Assembly (NCBI GenBank): GCA_009697485.1
Contig: SICY01000001.1
Location: 1-55,419, forward strand
Reading direction: 5' to 3'
Source of the DNA: Nitrosarchaeum sp.
GTDB lineage: Archaea; Thermoproteota; Nitrososphaeria; Nitrososphaerales; Nitrosopumilaceae
DNA: 55,419 nucleotides
Shown in pieces: positions 1-9,041 of this stretch; within the stretch, counting starts at the first letter, position 1; each line of letters opens with the position of its first letter. A program made the translations under genes and the position numbers. The notes under the pieces are model-generated. The model was not told the DNA's origin, did not search any database, and saw only the letters and a program-made list of their open reading frames with translations.

Positions 1-103
1 CCTTTTCTGTATGTTTTCCAAATTCTTCGATTACCTGCTCTATTTGACCCTCGACTACAAAATCACACTCAAAACCATAATCAGCACATTTTAGTTTAGA
101 CAT
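1..103 (-). CDS. DUF1059 family small protein (5' part, cut by window edge)
   Basis: Only the first 34 codons are inside the window. The N-terminus reads MSKLKCADYGFECDFVVEG and continues with an acidic helix (IEQVIEEFGKH). The Cys-aromatic-Gly-x-x-Cys start followed by a helix is the usual look of DUF1059 proteins, which are about 55-60 residues long and of unknown function. The ATG sits about 24 nt after a TATA-like TTTATATCC (complement of 123-131), so a leaderless transcript is likely. Family assignment is from memory of the family pattern. Confidence 0.7.
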   Translation of the reverse strand, partial: MSKLKCADYGFECDFVVEGQIEQVIEEFGKHTEK

Positions 104-122
104 GTCTACTCTCCGAATCTCT

Positions 123-131
123 GGATATAAA
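123..131 (-). promoter_or_regulatory. TATA box of the DUF1059 gene
   Basis: On the minus strand this reads TTTATATCC. Its centre is about 24 nt before the ATG at 103, the normal archaeal TATA-to-transcription-start distance, so transcription probably begins at or next to the start codon. Confidence 0.5.
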
Positions 132-348
132 TATTAAAAGATAATATTCCTGCGTAAAAATAGAATAATTCGTTAATAGTTCAAAAAAGGAGTTTCTGTC
201 ACGTTCATTGTTATAATACACTATTTTCCAAATTGTTTAATTGAATTTTTTATTTTTATATATGAATTTGATCCAAGTCTATCTGAGGATATCTACAATC
301 AAAATTTAACAGAAATACATTTATCCAAAGTAGCGAAAATTACTTTGT

Positions 349-1188
349 ATGGTCGTAGAACATAAGGCAAAAATTACTTACATGCAATTGCTCAAAGAAG
401 ATCTGGTTGTTATTCGTTTAATCCCAAATGATGGTATGCCAAAATATACGACAGGTCAATTTCTTACCATAGGATTGCCAATACCATCTGAACAAAAGAT
501 TGTCAGAAGAGCATATTCAATTGCATCACATCCTGAAAACCAAGATTATTTTGAATTTGTAATTAGATGGGTTAGAAAGCCTTTGCCCGGTCGTGTTACA
601 ACTGAATTATTTTATGCAAATGTTGGTGATGAAGTATACTTGGGAGATCCTACAGGTAACGCTTTATTAATTGACGATAAATTGCCAAACGGTCAACCTG
701 ATAATAGAAGAATTGTTTGTGTTGGTGGTGGAACTGGTCTTGCACCATTTATCGCTTTTGCTAAACATCTACATGATACTGGAGATAAACGAGAGATCAT
801 TGTTTTACATGGTGCAAGTTATGTTGATGAGCTAAGTTACAAAGAATTACTGACAGAATTAGAAAATGAAAGTATAGCAAAAGGAAAAGATCAATGGAAT
901 TTCAAATACAGGGCAGCCATTAGTAGACCAAAAGAATTCTTTAACAGATCTTGGGCAGGTCATATTGGAAGAGTTGAATCATTCTTCAAACCAAACAAAA
1001 ATGGTGTTTCACCCTTAGAAGAAATGGTTGGAGAAGTAATCACAACTGCAAATACCAAAGTCTACATTTGTGGATATCAGGGTACAATTGATGGAGTTAT
1101 TGAATACTTGGGACCAAAAGAATTTGTCACAAAAGAAGAAAAACGTAAAGATGGAAGTTACGAAATTAAGTATGAATCATACGGATAG
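349..1188 (+). CDS. Ferredoxin-NADP reductase/flavodoxin reductase-like flavoprotein
   Basis: 279 residues. The protein has the two-domain layout of the ferredoxin-NADP(+) reductase superfamily. An N-terminal FAD barrel carries RAYS (residues 54-57), the FAD-contacting RxYS motif. A C-terminal nucleotide-binding domain carries GGGTGLAPF (126-134), and near the end YICGYQG matches the cysteine motif used for hydride transfer. It should be a cytosolic enzyme moving electrons between NAD(P)H and ferredoxin, flavodoxin or flavin. Such an enzyme would matter in a cell whose complex I has no NADH module, but that link is inference. The gene is monocistronic and convergent with the phosphatase to its right. 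A TATA-like stretch near 316-326 lies a suitable distance upstream. Confidence 0.85.
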   Translation: MVVEHKAKITYMQLLKEDLVVIRLIPNDGMPKYTTGQFLTIGLPIPSEQKIVRRAYSIASHPENQDYFEFVIRWVRKPLPGRVTTELFYANVGDEVYLGDPTGNALLIDDKLPNGQPDNRRIVCVGGGTGLAPFIAFAKHLHDTGDKREIIVLHGASYVDELSYKELLTELENESIAKGKDQWNFKYRAAISRPKEFFNRSWAGHIGRVESFFKPNKNGVSPLEEMVGEVITTANTKVYICGYQGTIDGVIEYLGPKEFVTKEEKRKDGSYEIKYESYG

Positions 1189-1210
1189 CCAAAATTAGAA
1201 CCATTTGTAT

Positions 1211-1286
1211 TTGTTTTATTTAGAATTTAATTTTTTAATAATATCTTTTGGTATATGTTAATTCATAATTATCTTATAAATAATTT
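1211..1286. terminator. AT-rich gap with T-tracts between convergent genes
   Basis: This gap between two convergent genes is nearly pure A/T and has T-runs on both strands (for example at 1229-1236). Archaeal intrinsic termination often needs only a T-tract, so it may end both transcripts. No clear hairpin is visible. Confidence 0.35.
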
Positions 1287-2102
1287 TTATTTTTTTATTT
1301 GTGAAATAACATCATCTAAAATTTTCTGATTTGCTGCTGCAATGAACGAAATTCTTGTTTTGTAACTAAGATCTGCATCAAGTGGATTCAAATCTACATC
1401 TAAAAGTAATCCTCCCGCTTCCTTTACTATTATGTATCCTGCGGCAATATCTTGAATTCTAATTTTATCTCTTAGATCTATAAAAATATCCATTAATCCT
1501 CTTGCAAACAAGGCCATTTCTAGTGCATTTGCACCAAAATGTCTTATGTGATTCTGCTGCTCAAATATCGGTTGTAATCTCTTCATCAATTCAGCTGTGG
1601 CACCTGAAGTGTTTATTCCAATAATTTTGTAAATTGGTTCTTTATCATGAACTTTAATTTTTAACTCATTCAAAAATGCTCCCTTGCCTTTTGATGCCCA
1701 ATACATATCTCCATTTGATAGATTTGTTATTACTCCGTCTGTAATGGAACTCAATTTATCTTCAGTTGCAAATGCTAATGAACTACAGAAAAATGGAACC
1801 CCTCTTACAGCATTTGCAGAACCATCAATTGCATCCATAATGACAAATCCTTTAGGATTTTTAGACAATTCTACTCTGCCACATTCTTCTCCTAAAACAA
1901 CACAATCAAAATTAATTTCTTTAAGATAATCTAGTACTGTTTTTTCAGCAATAATGTCTATATTGCGTGAAATATCTCCACCTGCACCTCTTCCAAAATC
2001 TCCTGCAGCATCATCCGTCCCTGCCAAATCTTTTACATTTTCATAAATCTGTTTTGAAACCTCGCGAAGAATTTCAATAACTTCCATCATTTTCTTTTTC
2101 AT
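1287..2102 (-). CDS. Inositol monophosphatase/fructose-1,6-bisphosphatase family phosphatase
   Basis: About 271 residues from the chosen ATG; ATGs at 2090 and 2087 are alternatives. Longer in-frame readings would run into the divergent gene. The metal-binding signatures of the lithium-sensitive phosphatase superfamily are present: GEE (about residues 71-73), DAIDGSAN (about 90-97; consensus DPIDGTxN) and QDIAAG near the C-terminus (consensus WDxAAG). In archaea such enzymes act on myo-inositol-1-phosphate, on fructose-1,6-bisphosphate, or on both, so the substrate cannot be settled here. With enolase, transaldolase and transketolase elsewhere in the window, a gluconeogenic FBPase role is reasonable. 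The gene is divergent from the unknown gene at 2174 with a gap of about 70 nt. Confidence 0.85.
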   Translation of the reverse strand: MKKKMMEVIEILREVSKQIYENVKDLAGTDDAAGDFGRGAGGDISRNIDIIAEKTVLDYLKEINFDCVVLGEECGRVELSKNPKGFVIMDAIDGSANAVRGVPFFCSSLAFATEDKLSSITDGVITNLSNGDMYWASKGKGAFLNELKIKVHDKEPIYKIIGINTSGATAELMKRLQPIFEQQNHIRHFGANALEMALFARGLMDIFIDLRDKIRIQDIAAGYIIVKEAGGLLLDVDLNPLDADLSYKTRISFIAAANQKILDDVISQIKK

Positions 2103-2173
2103 TCTTCGTAATTTAAGTGAAAGAAATTTTCTAGTTTTGAAAGCATAAATAACAATAAAGCAGCTCTTCGTAT

Positions 2174-3289
2174 GTGAGTGGAAAAGATCAGTCTGTTGTA
2201 AGTAAAGAATCTTTGATGAGTACAAAACCTGGAAAACAAATTATGAAACAAGGATTATTCAAATCAAAAGGTTACAAATTATTTTCTCAATACAAAGAAG
2301 AAACAGAAAATGAATTTCCAAATTTTGTAGATAGATTTGCTAGAGATCTCTTGCATGAAATCAAATCTGATCTTTCTCCAAATTCAACACAACAAGCATT
2401 TGGCAATGAAGTAGGCTCTACTGAAATCATTCTTCAGGCCTCTGAAATCAACAGTATAAAATCAAAATTAGAAAGTCCAGACGTAATTAAAGATAGAGTA
2501 CTTCGTATTCTAAATTCAAATTTTGTAAAAATGACTTTTCCTGTATTTAATGCATTATTTGACGGAGCTTCTAATTATACTGAAAAAAAAGATCCTCAGT
2601 TAAGACAAGATATTGTGGAAGGTCATATTTTAGCAATTGATCTTAGTGAACCAATGGATAGAATTGTAGACAAAGATGAAGATTTGGAATATCTTGATGA
2701 TTACAAACTAATGAATCCATATATTTTGAAATTAGCTCGAGATAAAATTTCTAAAGGCGGCGATGAAGTTTTAAAAGAATTTGAAGAAGGATTCAAAGAT
2801 GCACGAATAGGTCAATATCTTGATGAGAAATTAAAATCAAAACCAACTAAAATTACAGAAGAAGAAATGAACCTATCTTACAAAAAATATCGATCTGTAA
2901 TGGGGACAGCCGGAAGAAATATGGCTTTAGCAGAAAGACCTCTTGGAGAAATTTTCTATCTGGGAATGGCAAGAGCTGCTGAAGGTGTTGGATGTGGAAA
3001 TGAAATTGAAGACTCTATTAAAAATGGATTTGTGAAAATCCCTTCTTGGCCATTGTATTACACTTTATTATCCAATGATGTCAAAAAAGGATTTGAAATA
3101 ACATTAGAAAAAAGTAATTTGTATCTTCAAGACGCTCGTTTAGCACTTAAATTACTGCCTGAAGAATTTTCACATACAGAATTTTTAGAATTTTTATTTT
3201 TGACTGTTGAACACTATAATCAATATTGGTATAATCAATTACAAAAAGCAAACAAATGGTCAGAGTTTGAATCTAAACTCCCAAAGTGA
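2174..3289 (+). CDS. Conserved-looking protein of unknown function, co-transcribed with rfcL
   Basis: 371 residues, mostly charged and predicted helical, with no signal peptide or membrane segment. I do not recognise a domain. Tryptophan and tyrosine are concentrated near the C-terminus (for example VEHYNQYWYNQLQKANKW). The GTG at 2174 is one possible start; an ATG two bases earlier reads straight into TGA. A second option is the ATG at 2216. The stop overlaps the GTG of the replication factor C large subunit (GTGA), so the two proteins are translationally coupled. A role near replication or the clamp loader is possible by context only. Confidence 0.75.
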   Translation: MSGKDQSVVSKESLMSTKPGKQIMKQGLFKSKGYKLFSQYKEETENEFPNFVDRFARDLLHEIKSDLSPNSTQQAFGNEVGSTEIILQASEINSIKSKLESPDVIKDRVLRILNSNFVKMTFPVFNALFDGASNYTEKKDPQLRQDIVEGHILAIDLSEPMDRIVDKDEDLEYLDDYKLMNPYILKLARDKISKGGDEVLKEFEEGFKDARIGQYLDEKLKSKPTKITEEEMNLSYKKYRSVMGTAGRNMALAERPLGEIFYLGMARAAEGVGCGNEIEDSIKNGFVKIPSWPLYYTLLSNDVKKGFEITLEKSNLYLQDARLALKLLPEEFSHTEFLEFLFLTVEHYNQYWYNQLQKANKWSEFESKLPK

Positions 3290-4455
3290 TTGAATTGATG
3301 TGGTCTGAAAAATATAGGCCTCAGAATATTTCTGACATGCTTGGTAATGAAGAATCCAGATCTTTGATAATTGAATGGTTCACAAAATGGAAAAAAGGTA
3401 CAAAGCCACTTCTGCTAGTTGGTCCACCTGGAATTGGAAAGACAACAATTGCATTTCTTACTGCAAAACAATTTGGATATGATATGATTGGTCTGAATGC
3501 AAGTGATGTGAGAAGTAAATCTCGACTAAATGAAATTCTTTCGCCTGTATTAGGTAATGTTAGCATTTTAGGGGTTCCTATGATTTTCATTGACGAAGTT
3601 GATGGAATTCATGGCAGGGGGGATTATGGCGGTGCAGAAGCACTCATTGAAATTTTAAAGGAACCTACTGTACCAATCCTACTAGCTGCAAATTCTGATA
3701 TCTCCGATAAAATGAAAAGTATAAAAAAAGTTGTTAAAACTATCTCTTTCAAGCCAATTCCTCCACGCCTTTTGAAAATATATCTTGAAAATATTTTGAA
3801 AAAAGAAAATGTAAAACTCAGTTCTGGTTCTATGATAAAAGTAATTGATAGATCACATGGCGATATTCGTTCTATGATTAATTTAACACAATCCCTTGTT
3901 ACTGGATTTAATCCTCAAACCGAAATGTCATTTGAAATCATAAATGTAGAAGATGGTGTTAATGCATTTTTTAAAGCAAATTCACTTGATGAAGCTAGAA
4001 GCGTTTTGTATTCTATACAAATTGATCCAAAATTAAAAATCGATGCTTTTTACTCTAGTATTATTACCAGCAATTTAGATAATAATACACTCGCAAAACT
4101 CTTGGGAATTATTTCTGAAGCTGATATGCTTTATGGAAAAATTATGAAAACTCAAAATTGGCGATTACTACGTTATCTCAATGAAATTCTGATTGGATTA
4201 TATCAAAACGATGAGCGAATAAGATACGCACAATACAACCTTTCATGGCCACTTTTAAATCGTATTAGATGGGATGGGAAAAAAATCAAAGCACTATCTT
4301 CTATTATGGCAAAAAATTTACATCTATCATCAAGTACATTTGTTACAATATGTTTTCCATATGTATTATTTTGTATGAAAAATAAAAAATTAAAATTAGA
4401 ATTCGAAGATACTTTCGATGATATTCTTGAAAAGGAGATTGAATCAATTCGATGA
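3286..4455 (+). CDS. rfcL: Replication factor C large subunit (clamp loader)
   Basis: 389 residues of AAA+ ATPase. The N-terminal WSEKYRP box is diagnostic of RFC, followed by Walker A GPPGIGKTT (about 47-55), Walker B FIDEVD (DEVD, as usual for the large subunit rather than DEAD) and the sensor/collar region with DRSHGDIRSMIN. With small RFC subunits it loads PCNA at primer ends. It starts either at the GTG overlapping the upstream stop or at the ATG at 3298 (MWSEKYRP), which is the more usual N-terminus. The protein is rather short for an archaeal RfcL, and I see no clear PCNA-interacting box at the acidic C-terminus (DTFDDILEKEIESIR). Confidence 0.93.
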   Translation: MIELMWSEKYRPQNISDMLGNEESRSLIIEWFTKWKKGTKPLLLVGPPGIGKTTIAFLTAKQFGYDMIGLNASDVRSKSRLNEILSPVLGNVSILGVPMIFIDEVDGIHGRGDYGGAEALIEILKEPTVPILLAANSDISDKMKSIKKVVKTISFKPIPPRLLKIYLENILKKENVKLSSGSMIKVIDRSHGDIRSMINLTQSLVTGFNPQTEMSFEIINVEDGVNAFFKANSLDEARSVLYSIQIDPKLKIDAFYSSIITSNLDNNTLAKLLGIISEADMLYGKIMKTQNWRLLRYLNEILIGLYQNDERIRYAQYNLSWPLLNRIRWDGKKIKALSSIMAKNLHLSSSTFVTICFPYVLFCMKNKKLKLEFEDTFDDILEKEIESIR

Positions 4456-4769
4456 GCTGGAGAAAAATTCCAATGAAGTTTCCAGGTACTTGTATTGTCT
4501 GTAATGAAAAAATCGAAGTAAATGAAATTGGATTGTGGGCAAAAGGATTAGGGGTGAAACATGAAAAATGTGCCCAAATAAATGAACTTCAGTGTATCGT
4601 TTGTAGAGGTTCAGCTGGATGCTTACAGTGTGAATTTCAAGATACTTGTGATATTCAGAAGGTTTCTCAGTTATGTATATGCAAAAAATGCAGCGAAGAG
4701 AAAAATTCTTTTGATTCTTATCAAAAATCTGTAAAAAAGAATTTTCTGCTCTTGAATCTTAATTCATAA
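4452..4769 (+). CDS. Small cysteine-rich probable zinc-binding protein
   Basis: 105 residues with three CxxC pairs (CIVCNEK, CIVCRG, CKKC) plus further single cysteines and a histidine (GVKHEKC), a pattern that suggests two or three zinc sites. The start ATG overlaps the rfcL stop as ATGA, so it is the third gene of that operon. An internal ATG giving MKFPGTCIVC is also plausible. The similarly spaced Cys pairs look like an adaptor or nucleic-acid-binding zinc ribbon, but I do not recognise a named family. Confidence 0.7.
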   Translation: MSWRKIPMKFPGTCIVCNEKIEVNEIGLWAKGLGVKHEKCAQINELQCIVCRGSAGCLQCEFQDTCDIQKVSQLCICKKCSEEKNSFDSYQKSVKKNFLLLNLNS

Positions 4770-4893
4770 ATTAACGGTTATTCAAAACCATCAGATTTGA
4801 ATGAATGTCTTTAAAATAATATATCATGTTCTAATGAATTCCAAAAAACCCAAACTAAATTAATATAGGAAGATTTCTTTTCTACAATATCAG

Positions 4894-6441
4894 ATGCATT
4901 TCGATAAAATTGAGGAATATTCTAAGAGAAATAAAATATCATTACAAGGTGGAGGACAAGATAAAATCAAAGATCAGCACGACAAAGGTAAATTAACAGC
5001 TCGTGAAAGAATTGATCTTTTATTGGATGCTGGTACTTTTACTGAAATTGATCCACTTACAACTCATCATTATCATGAATATGATATGCAGAAAAAGAAA
5101 TTCTACACCGATGGTGTTGTTGGCGGTTATGGAATAATAAATGGTAGACAAATCTTTGTCTTTGCTTATGATTTTACTGTACTTGGTGGTACACTAAGTC
5201 AGATGGGGGCTAAAAAAATTACAAAACTAATGGATCATGCAGTTAAGACAGGTTGTCCTATAATCGGAATAATGGATTCAGGGGGGGCAAGAATTCAAGA
5301 AGGAATTATGAGTCTTGATGGATTTGCTGATATTTTTTATCATAATCAATTAGCTTCTGGTGTTATTCCACAAATCACTGCAAGTATTGGTCCATCAGCT
5401 GGAGGTTCTGTATATTCACCTGCAATGACTGATTTTGTTATTATGGTTGACAAAGTAGGAACTATGTTTGTCACTGGACCTGATGTAGTAAAGACTGTTG
5501 TAGGAGAAGAAATTTCATTTGATGACTTAGGTGGTGCAATGACACATGGAATAAAAAGTGGTGTTGCACATTTTGTTGTAAAGAACGAATACGAATGTAT
5601 GGATTGTATAAAAAAATTAATCTCTTTTCTTCCACAAAATAATACAGAAGAACCACCAAAAATAAAAACTGATGACGATCCAAACAGACTTGATCATAAT
5701 ATAATCAATATTATCCCTGATAATCCTTTACAACCATATGACATGAAGGAAATCATTAACTCTGTTGTTGATAATCATGAATTCTTTGAGATTCATGAAT
5801 TGTTTGCACCAAATATTGTTGTTGGCTATGGTAGATTAAATGGTAAAGTCATTGGTATTGTTGCTAATCAACCATTGCATCTTGCTGGCGCACTTGATAT
5901 TGACTCATCAAACAAAGCAGCTAGATTCATTAGATTTTGTGATGCATTCAATATTCCAATTATTACATTTGTAGATACTCCTGGTTACATGCCAGGTTCT
6001 AATCAAGAGCATAATGGTATCATTAGACATGGTAGCAAACTTCTCTATGCTTATTGTGAGGCTACTGTTCCTAGAATTACACTTGTAATAGGAAAAGCAT
6101 ATGGTGGAGCATACATAGCTATGGGAAGTAAAAATCTAAGAACAGATGTGAATTATGCATGGCCAACTGCACGATGTGCCGTATTAGGTGCTGAAGCAGC
6201 TGTAAAAATTATGTATAGAAAGGAACTATCTAGTGCAGATGATCCTGAAGCCCTTAAAAAACAACTAATCAGTGAATTCTCAGAAAAATTTGAAAATCCT
6301 TACGTTGCAGCATCTCATGGTACTATCGATAATGTAATTGATCCAGCTGAAACAAGGCCTATGTTAATCAAAGCATTAGAGATGCTTGCAAACAAAAGAG
6401 AAAAGCAACTTCCAAGAAAACATGGAAATATCAATCTGTGA
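4894..6441 (+). CDS. pccB: Acetyl-CoA/propionyl-CoA carboxylase, carboxyltransferase subunit
   Basis: 515 residues, the usual length for a fused alpha/beta carboxyltransferase. Acyl-CoA and biotin site motifs are clear: DSGGARIQEGI, GPSAGGSVYSPAMTDF, VDTPGYMPG and GKAYGGAYIAMGSK. It transfers CO2 from carboxybiotin to acetyl-CoA and propionyl-CoA. In this lineage, which has no bacterial-type fatty acid synthesis, that serves the 3-hydroxypropionate/4-hydroxybutyrate carbon fixation cycle. It is the first gene of a three-gene operon (6-nt gaps) with biotin carboxylase and the biotin carrier. A TATA-like AATTAATATAGG lies at about 4857-4869. The symbol follows the propionyl-CoA carboxylase convention; the enzyme is probably bifunctional. 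Confidence 0.95.
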   Translation: MHFDKIEEYSKRNKISLQGGGQDKIKDQHDKGKLTARERIDLLLDAGTFTEIDPLTTHHYHEYDMQKKKFYTDGVVGGYGIINGRQIFVFAYDFTVLGGTLSQMGAKKITKLMDHAVKTGCPIIGIMDSGGARIQEGIMSLDGFADIFYHNQLASGVIPQITASIGPSAGGSVYSPAMTDFVIMVDKVGTMFVTGPDVVKTVVGEEISFDDLGGAMTHGIKSGVAHFVVKNEYECMDCIKKLISFLPQNNTEEPPKIKTDDDPNRLDHNIINIIPDNPLQPYDMKEIINSVVDNHEFFEIHELFAPNIVVGYGRLNGKVIGIVANQPLHLAGALDIDSSNKAARFIRFCDAFNIPIITFVDTPGYMPGSNQEHNGIIRHGSKLLYAYCEATVPRITLVIGKAYGGAYIAMGSKNLRTDVNYAWPTARCAVLGAEAAVKIMYRKELSSADDPEALKKQLISEFSEKFENPYVAASHGTIDNVIDPAETRPMLIKALEMLANKREKQLPRKHGNINL

Positions 6442-6447
6442 TTAAAC

Positions 6448-7935
6448 ATGATTGAGAAAGTTCTTATCGCAAATAGAGGAGAAATTGCTTTACGTGTAAT
6501 TAAAACATGCAAAGCACTTGGAATCAAAACTGTAGCTGTGTACTCCGATGAAGATTACAATTCTTTACATGTCAAACAAGCTACAGAAGCATATCATATT
6601 GGCGAAGCTGCTCCTGCAAAATCTTATCTGAATCAAGAAAAAATTATTGAGACTATATTATCTTCCGGTGCAGATGCCATACATCCCGGTTATGGTTTTC
6701 TTTCAGAAAATTCTGACTTTGCAAGTAAATGTGAAAAAAATAAAATAAACTTTATTGGTCCATCTGCCGCATCTATGGATCTTTGTGGTGATAAGATGCA
6801 ATGTAAATCTGCTATGTTAAAAGCAAAAGTCCCAACTGTGCCAGGAAGCCCCGGTCTTGTAAAAGATGTTGAAGAGGCATTAAAAATTGCAAATGACATT
6901 TCATACCCCGTACTGTTAAAATCCGTTTTCGGTGGTGGTGGTCGTGGAATTAGATTAGTAAATAATGATAAAGAACTACGAGAAGGTTTTGAAACAGTTA
7001 CAAGTGAATCAATTTCGGCAGTTGGGAAATCTGCAATAATAGTTGAAAAATTTCTTCAAAAAACCAGACATATTGAATACCAAATGGCAAGAGACAAACA
7101 TGGTAACGCCGTTCATATATTTGAAAGAGAATGTTCAATTCAAAGACGTAATCAAAAACTTATTGAACAAACACCTTCGCCCATAGTTGATCAAGAAACA
7201 AGAGATAGAATTGGCGAATTGGTTGTTAAAGCATCTAAGGCAGTTGATTATACTAATCTTGGTACTGCAGAATTTCTTCGAGCAGATAATGGTGAATTCT
7301 ATTTCATAGAAATCAATGCTCGACTACAAGTAGAGCATCCAATTACTGAATTTGTATCTGGATTAGATCTTGTTAAACTACAAATAGATATTGCAAATGG
7401 AGAACCACTTCCATTCAAACAAAAAGATCTCAAAATGAATGGCTATGCAATTGAATGTAGAATAAATGCAGAAGACACATTCTTAGATTTTGCCCCTTCT
7501 ACTGGACCTGTACCTGATGTGACTATTCCATCAGGACCAAGCGTTAGATGTGATACATATCTTTATTCTGGCTGTACTGTGTCTCCATTTTATGATTCTT
7601 TGATGGCCAAACTTTGCACATGGGGTCAAACATTTGAAGAATCAAGAACCAGAATGCTAAATGCATTAAATGATTTTTACATTCAAGGTGTTGAGACATC
7701 AATACCACTTTATAAAACAATTCTGAATACTGATGAATACAAAAATGGAAATCTTACAACAGATTTTCTAAAGCGCTATAATATTATTGATAGATTAAAA
7801 GAAGATCTGAAAACAGAAAAAATTGAAAAAAGTGAGGCTGCTTTAGCAGCTGCCATTGTTTACTCTGAATATTTTAAGAGTAGAGTACAAAATTCCACTT
7901 CTAATAATTCTACTTGGAAAAATAAACTGGATTGA
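6448..7935 (+). CDS. accC: Acetyl-CoA/propionyl-CoA carboxylase, biotin carboxylase subunit
   Basis: 495 residues with the ATP-grasp biotin carboxylase architecture. The N-terminal IANRGEIALRVI is the family hallmark. It is followed by the glycine-rich lid GGGGRGIRLV and the metal/catalytic signature FIEINARLQVEHPITE. It carboxylates the biotin on the carrier encoded just downstream, using ATP and bicarbonate. The C-terminal extension of about 45 residues (after position 450) is the usual tail of archaeal AccC. It lies in the middle of the carboxylase operon. Confidence 0.96.
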   Translation: MIEKVLIANRGEIALRVIKTCKALGIKTVAVYSDEDYNSLHVKQATEAYHIGEAAPAKSYLNQEKIIETILSSGADAIHPGYGFLSENSDFASKCEKNKINFIGPSAASMDLCGDKMQCKSAMLKAKVPTVPGSPGLVKDVEEALKIANDISYPVLLKSVFGGGGRGIRLVNNDKELREGFETVTSESISAVGKSAIIVEKFLQKTRHIEYQMARDKHGNAVHIFERECSIQRRNQKLIEQTPSPIVDQETRDRIGELVVKASKAVDYTNLGTAEFLRADNGEFYFIEINARLQVEHPITEFVSGLDLVKLQIDIANGEPLPFKQKDLKMNGYAIECRINAEDTFLDFAPSTGPVPDVTIPSGPSVRCDTYLYSGCTVSPFYDSLMAKLCTWGQTFEESRTRMLNALNDFYIQGVETSIPLYKTILNTDEYKNGNLTTDFLKRYNIIDRLKEDLKTEKIEKSEAALAAAIVYSEYFKSRVQNSTSNNSTWKNKLD

Positions 7936-7941
7936 TGATAA

Positions 7942-8454
7942 ATGGATTATAAAATAAAAGATATTGAAAAAACATTTGATGGTGAAATCGCTGAAAATCT
8001 TGGTAACAACGAATATGTGATTCAAATCAACACCATTAAACATCAAATAAAAATTCTAAAAATGGATTCAAAAGGAATTGAATTTATACTAGACCAAAAA
8101 TATCATAGAGCAAAATATCTCGAAACTTCGACAAATGAAATGAATCTCATTATTGATAATGTGCCAATTACTCTTAACATGCATACTAATTTTGATAAAA
8201 TTGTTTTCAAAAATTCTGGCAGTAGTGGTTCTTTTGATACTCAACTAACATTAAAAAGTCAAATTCCTGGCAAAGTTGTTTCTATTGCTGTTCAAGAAGG
8301 TGACTCTGTAAAACAAGGAGATGTGATTTGTACTTTAGAGTCTATGAAAATGCAAGTTGCTGTTAAATCTCACAAAAATGGTTCCATCAAATCTATCAAA
8401 ATTAAAGTTGGTGGAACCGTAGCTAAAAACGATATTGTTGCAGAAATAGAATAA
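7942..8454 (+). CDS. Biotin carboxyl carrier protein of acetyl-/propionyl-CoA carboxylase
   Basis: 170 residues. The C-terminal 75 residues form a biotinyl domain with ESMKMQ. Lys136 of MKM is the predicted biotin attachment site, and a Gly-rich hairpin (PGKVVSIAVQEGDSVKQGD) precedes it. The commoner residue before MKM is Ala, so Ser here is a mild variant. The N-terminal half resembles the extra region seen in carriers of acyl-CoA carboxylases and probably docks on the carboxyltransferase. It is the last gene of the operon and is convergent with the peroxiredoxin. Confidence 0.93.
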   Translation: MDYKIKDIEKTFDGEIAENLGNNEYVIQINTIKHQIKILKMDSKGIEFILDQKYHRAKYLETSTNEMNLIIDNVPITLNMHTNFDKIVFKNSGSSGSFDTQLTLKSQIPGKVVSIAVQEGDSVKQGDVICTLESMKMQVAVKSHKNGSIKSIKIKVGGTVAKNDIVAEIE

Positions 8455-8467
8455 ACAATTATTTTTC

Positions 8468-8932
8468 TTATTTTAGAAATTTTTTAATTTCTTCATAATC
8501 AGGTTCGTTCAATGGACTCTCAGATACCCACTTGTATCCAATTTTTCCATCTTCCATTATTATAAACACAGAACGTTTTGCTGCATTGTAATCTTTGATG
8601 TGTAGTAGATGTGGCATTAAAACATCGTAATCACGAATTGTTTTACTGTTATAATCTGCCAATATTGGAAAATTGAAGTTGTGTTTTTGTGCAAATGCTT
8701 TGTTAGCAAATGGCCCATCATTACTTATTGCAACTAATTTGGTACCAAGATTTGATATCTCACTCCAAGAATCTCTAAACTTACACAGCTCATTTTCACA
8801 AACTGGAGAGCTTGCAGCAACAAAGAATGACAGTATGATTTTCCCCCCCCTGAATTCATCCAAAGTCCTCATTTTGAGATCTATGTCTGGAAGTTCAAAG
8901 TTGGGAGCAATATCTCCAACATTCAATGACAT
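8468..8932 (-). CDS. Peroxiredoxin (AhpC/TSA family) with a variant active-site loop
   Basis: 154 residues with a thioredoxin fold. The N-terminus GDIAPNFELPDID is typical of peroxiredoxins. The peroxidatic cysteine is Cys45 in FFVAASSPVCENELC, with a second cysteine (Cys50) five residues later in the position used by atypical 2-Cys (BCP/PrxQ-like) members. The family signature PxxxTxxC reads VxxxSxxC here, so the invariant proline is Val38. The substrate is presumably H2O2 or organic hydroperoxide. It stands alone between the carboxylase and nuo operons and is divergent from nuoA. Confidence 0.88.
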   Translation of the reverse strand: MSLNVGDIAPNFELPDIDLKMRTLDEFRGGKIILSFFVAASSPVCENELCKFRDSWSEISNLGTKLVAISNDGPFANKAFAQKHNFNFPILADYNSKTIRDYDVLMPHLLHIKDYNAAKRSVFIIMEDGKIGYKWVSESPLNEPDYEEIKKFLK

Positions 8933-9009
8933 GATCGCGTTTGTGATTATCCTATTAAGTACTTTTCAAAAACTGCTTTTCTAAAATTTAAATTAAAAAA
9001 GTGCATACC

Positions 9010-9018
9010 TTTTTATAC
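9010..9018 (+). promoter_or_regulatory. TATA box of the nuo operon
   Basis: TTTTTATAC lies about 27 nt before the TTG start of nuoA, so the long complex I transcript probably begins at or 1-2 nt before that codon. Confidence 0.6.
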
Positions 9019-9041
9019 AAAAACTTGGGTTCAAAGCTAAA

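Noticed and set aside
2103..2225. Longer N-terminus of the IMPase/FBPase protein
   Set aside because: It overlaps the divergent gene at 2174 and has no family similarity.
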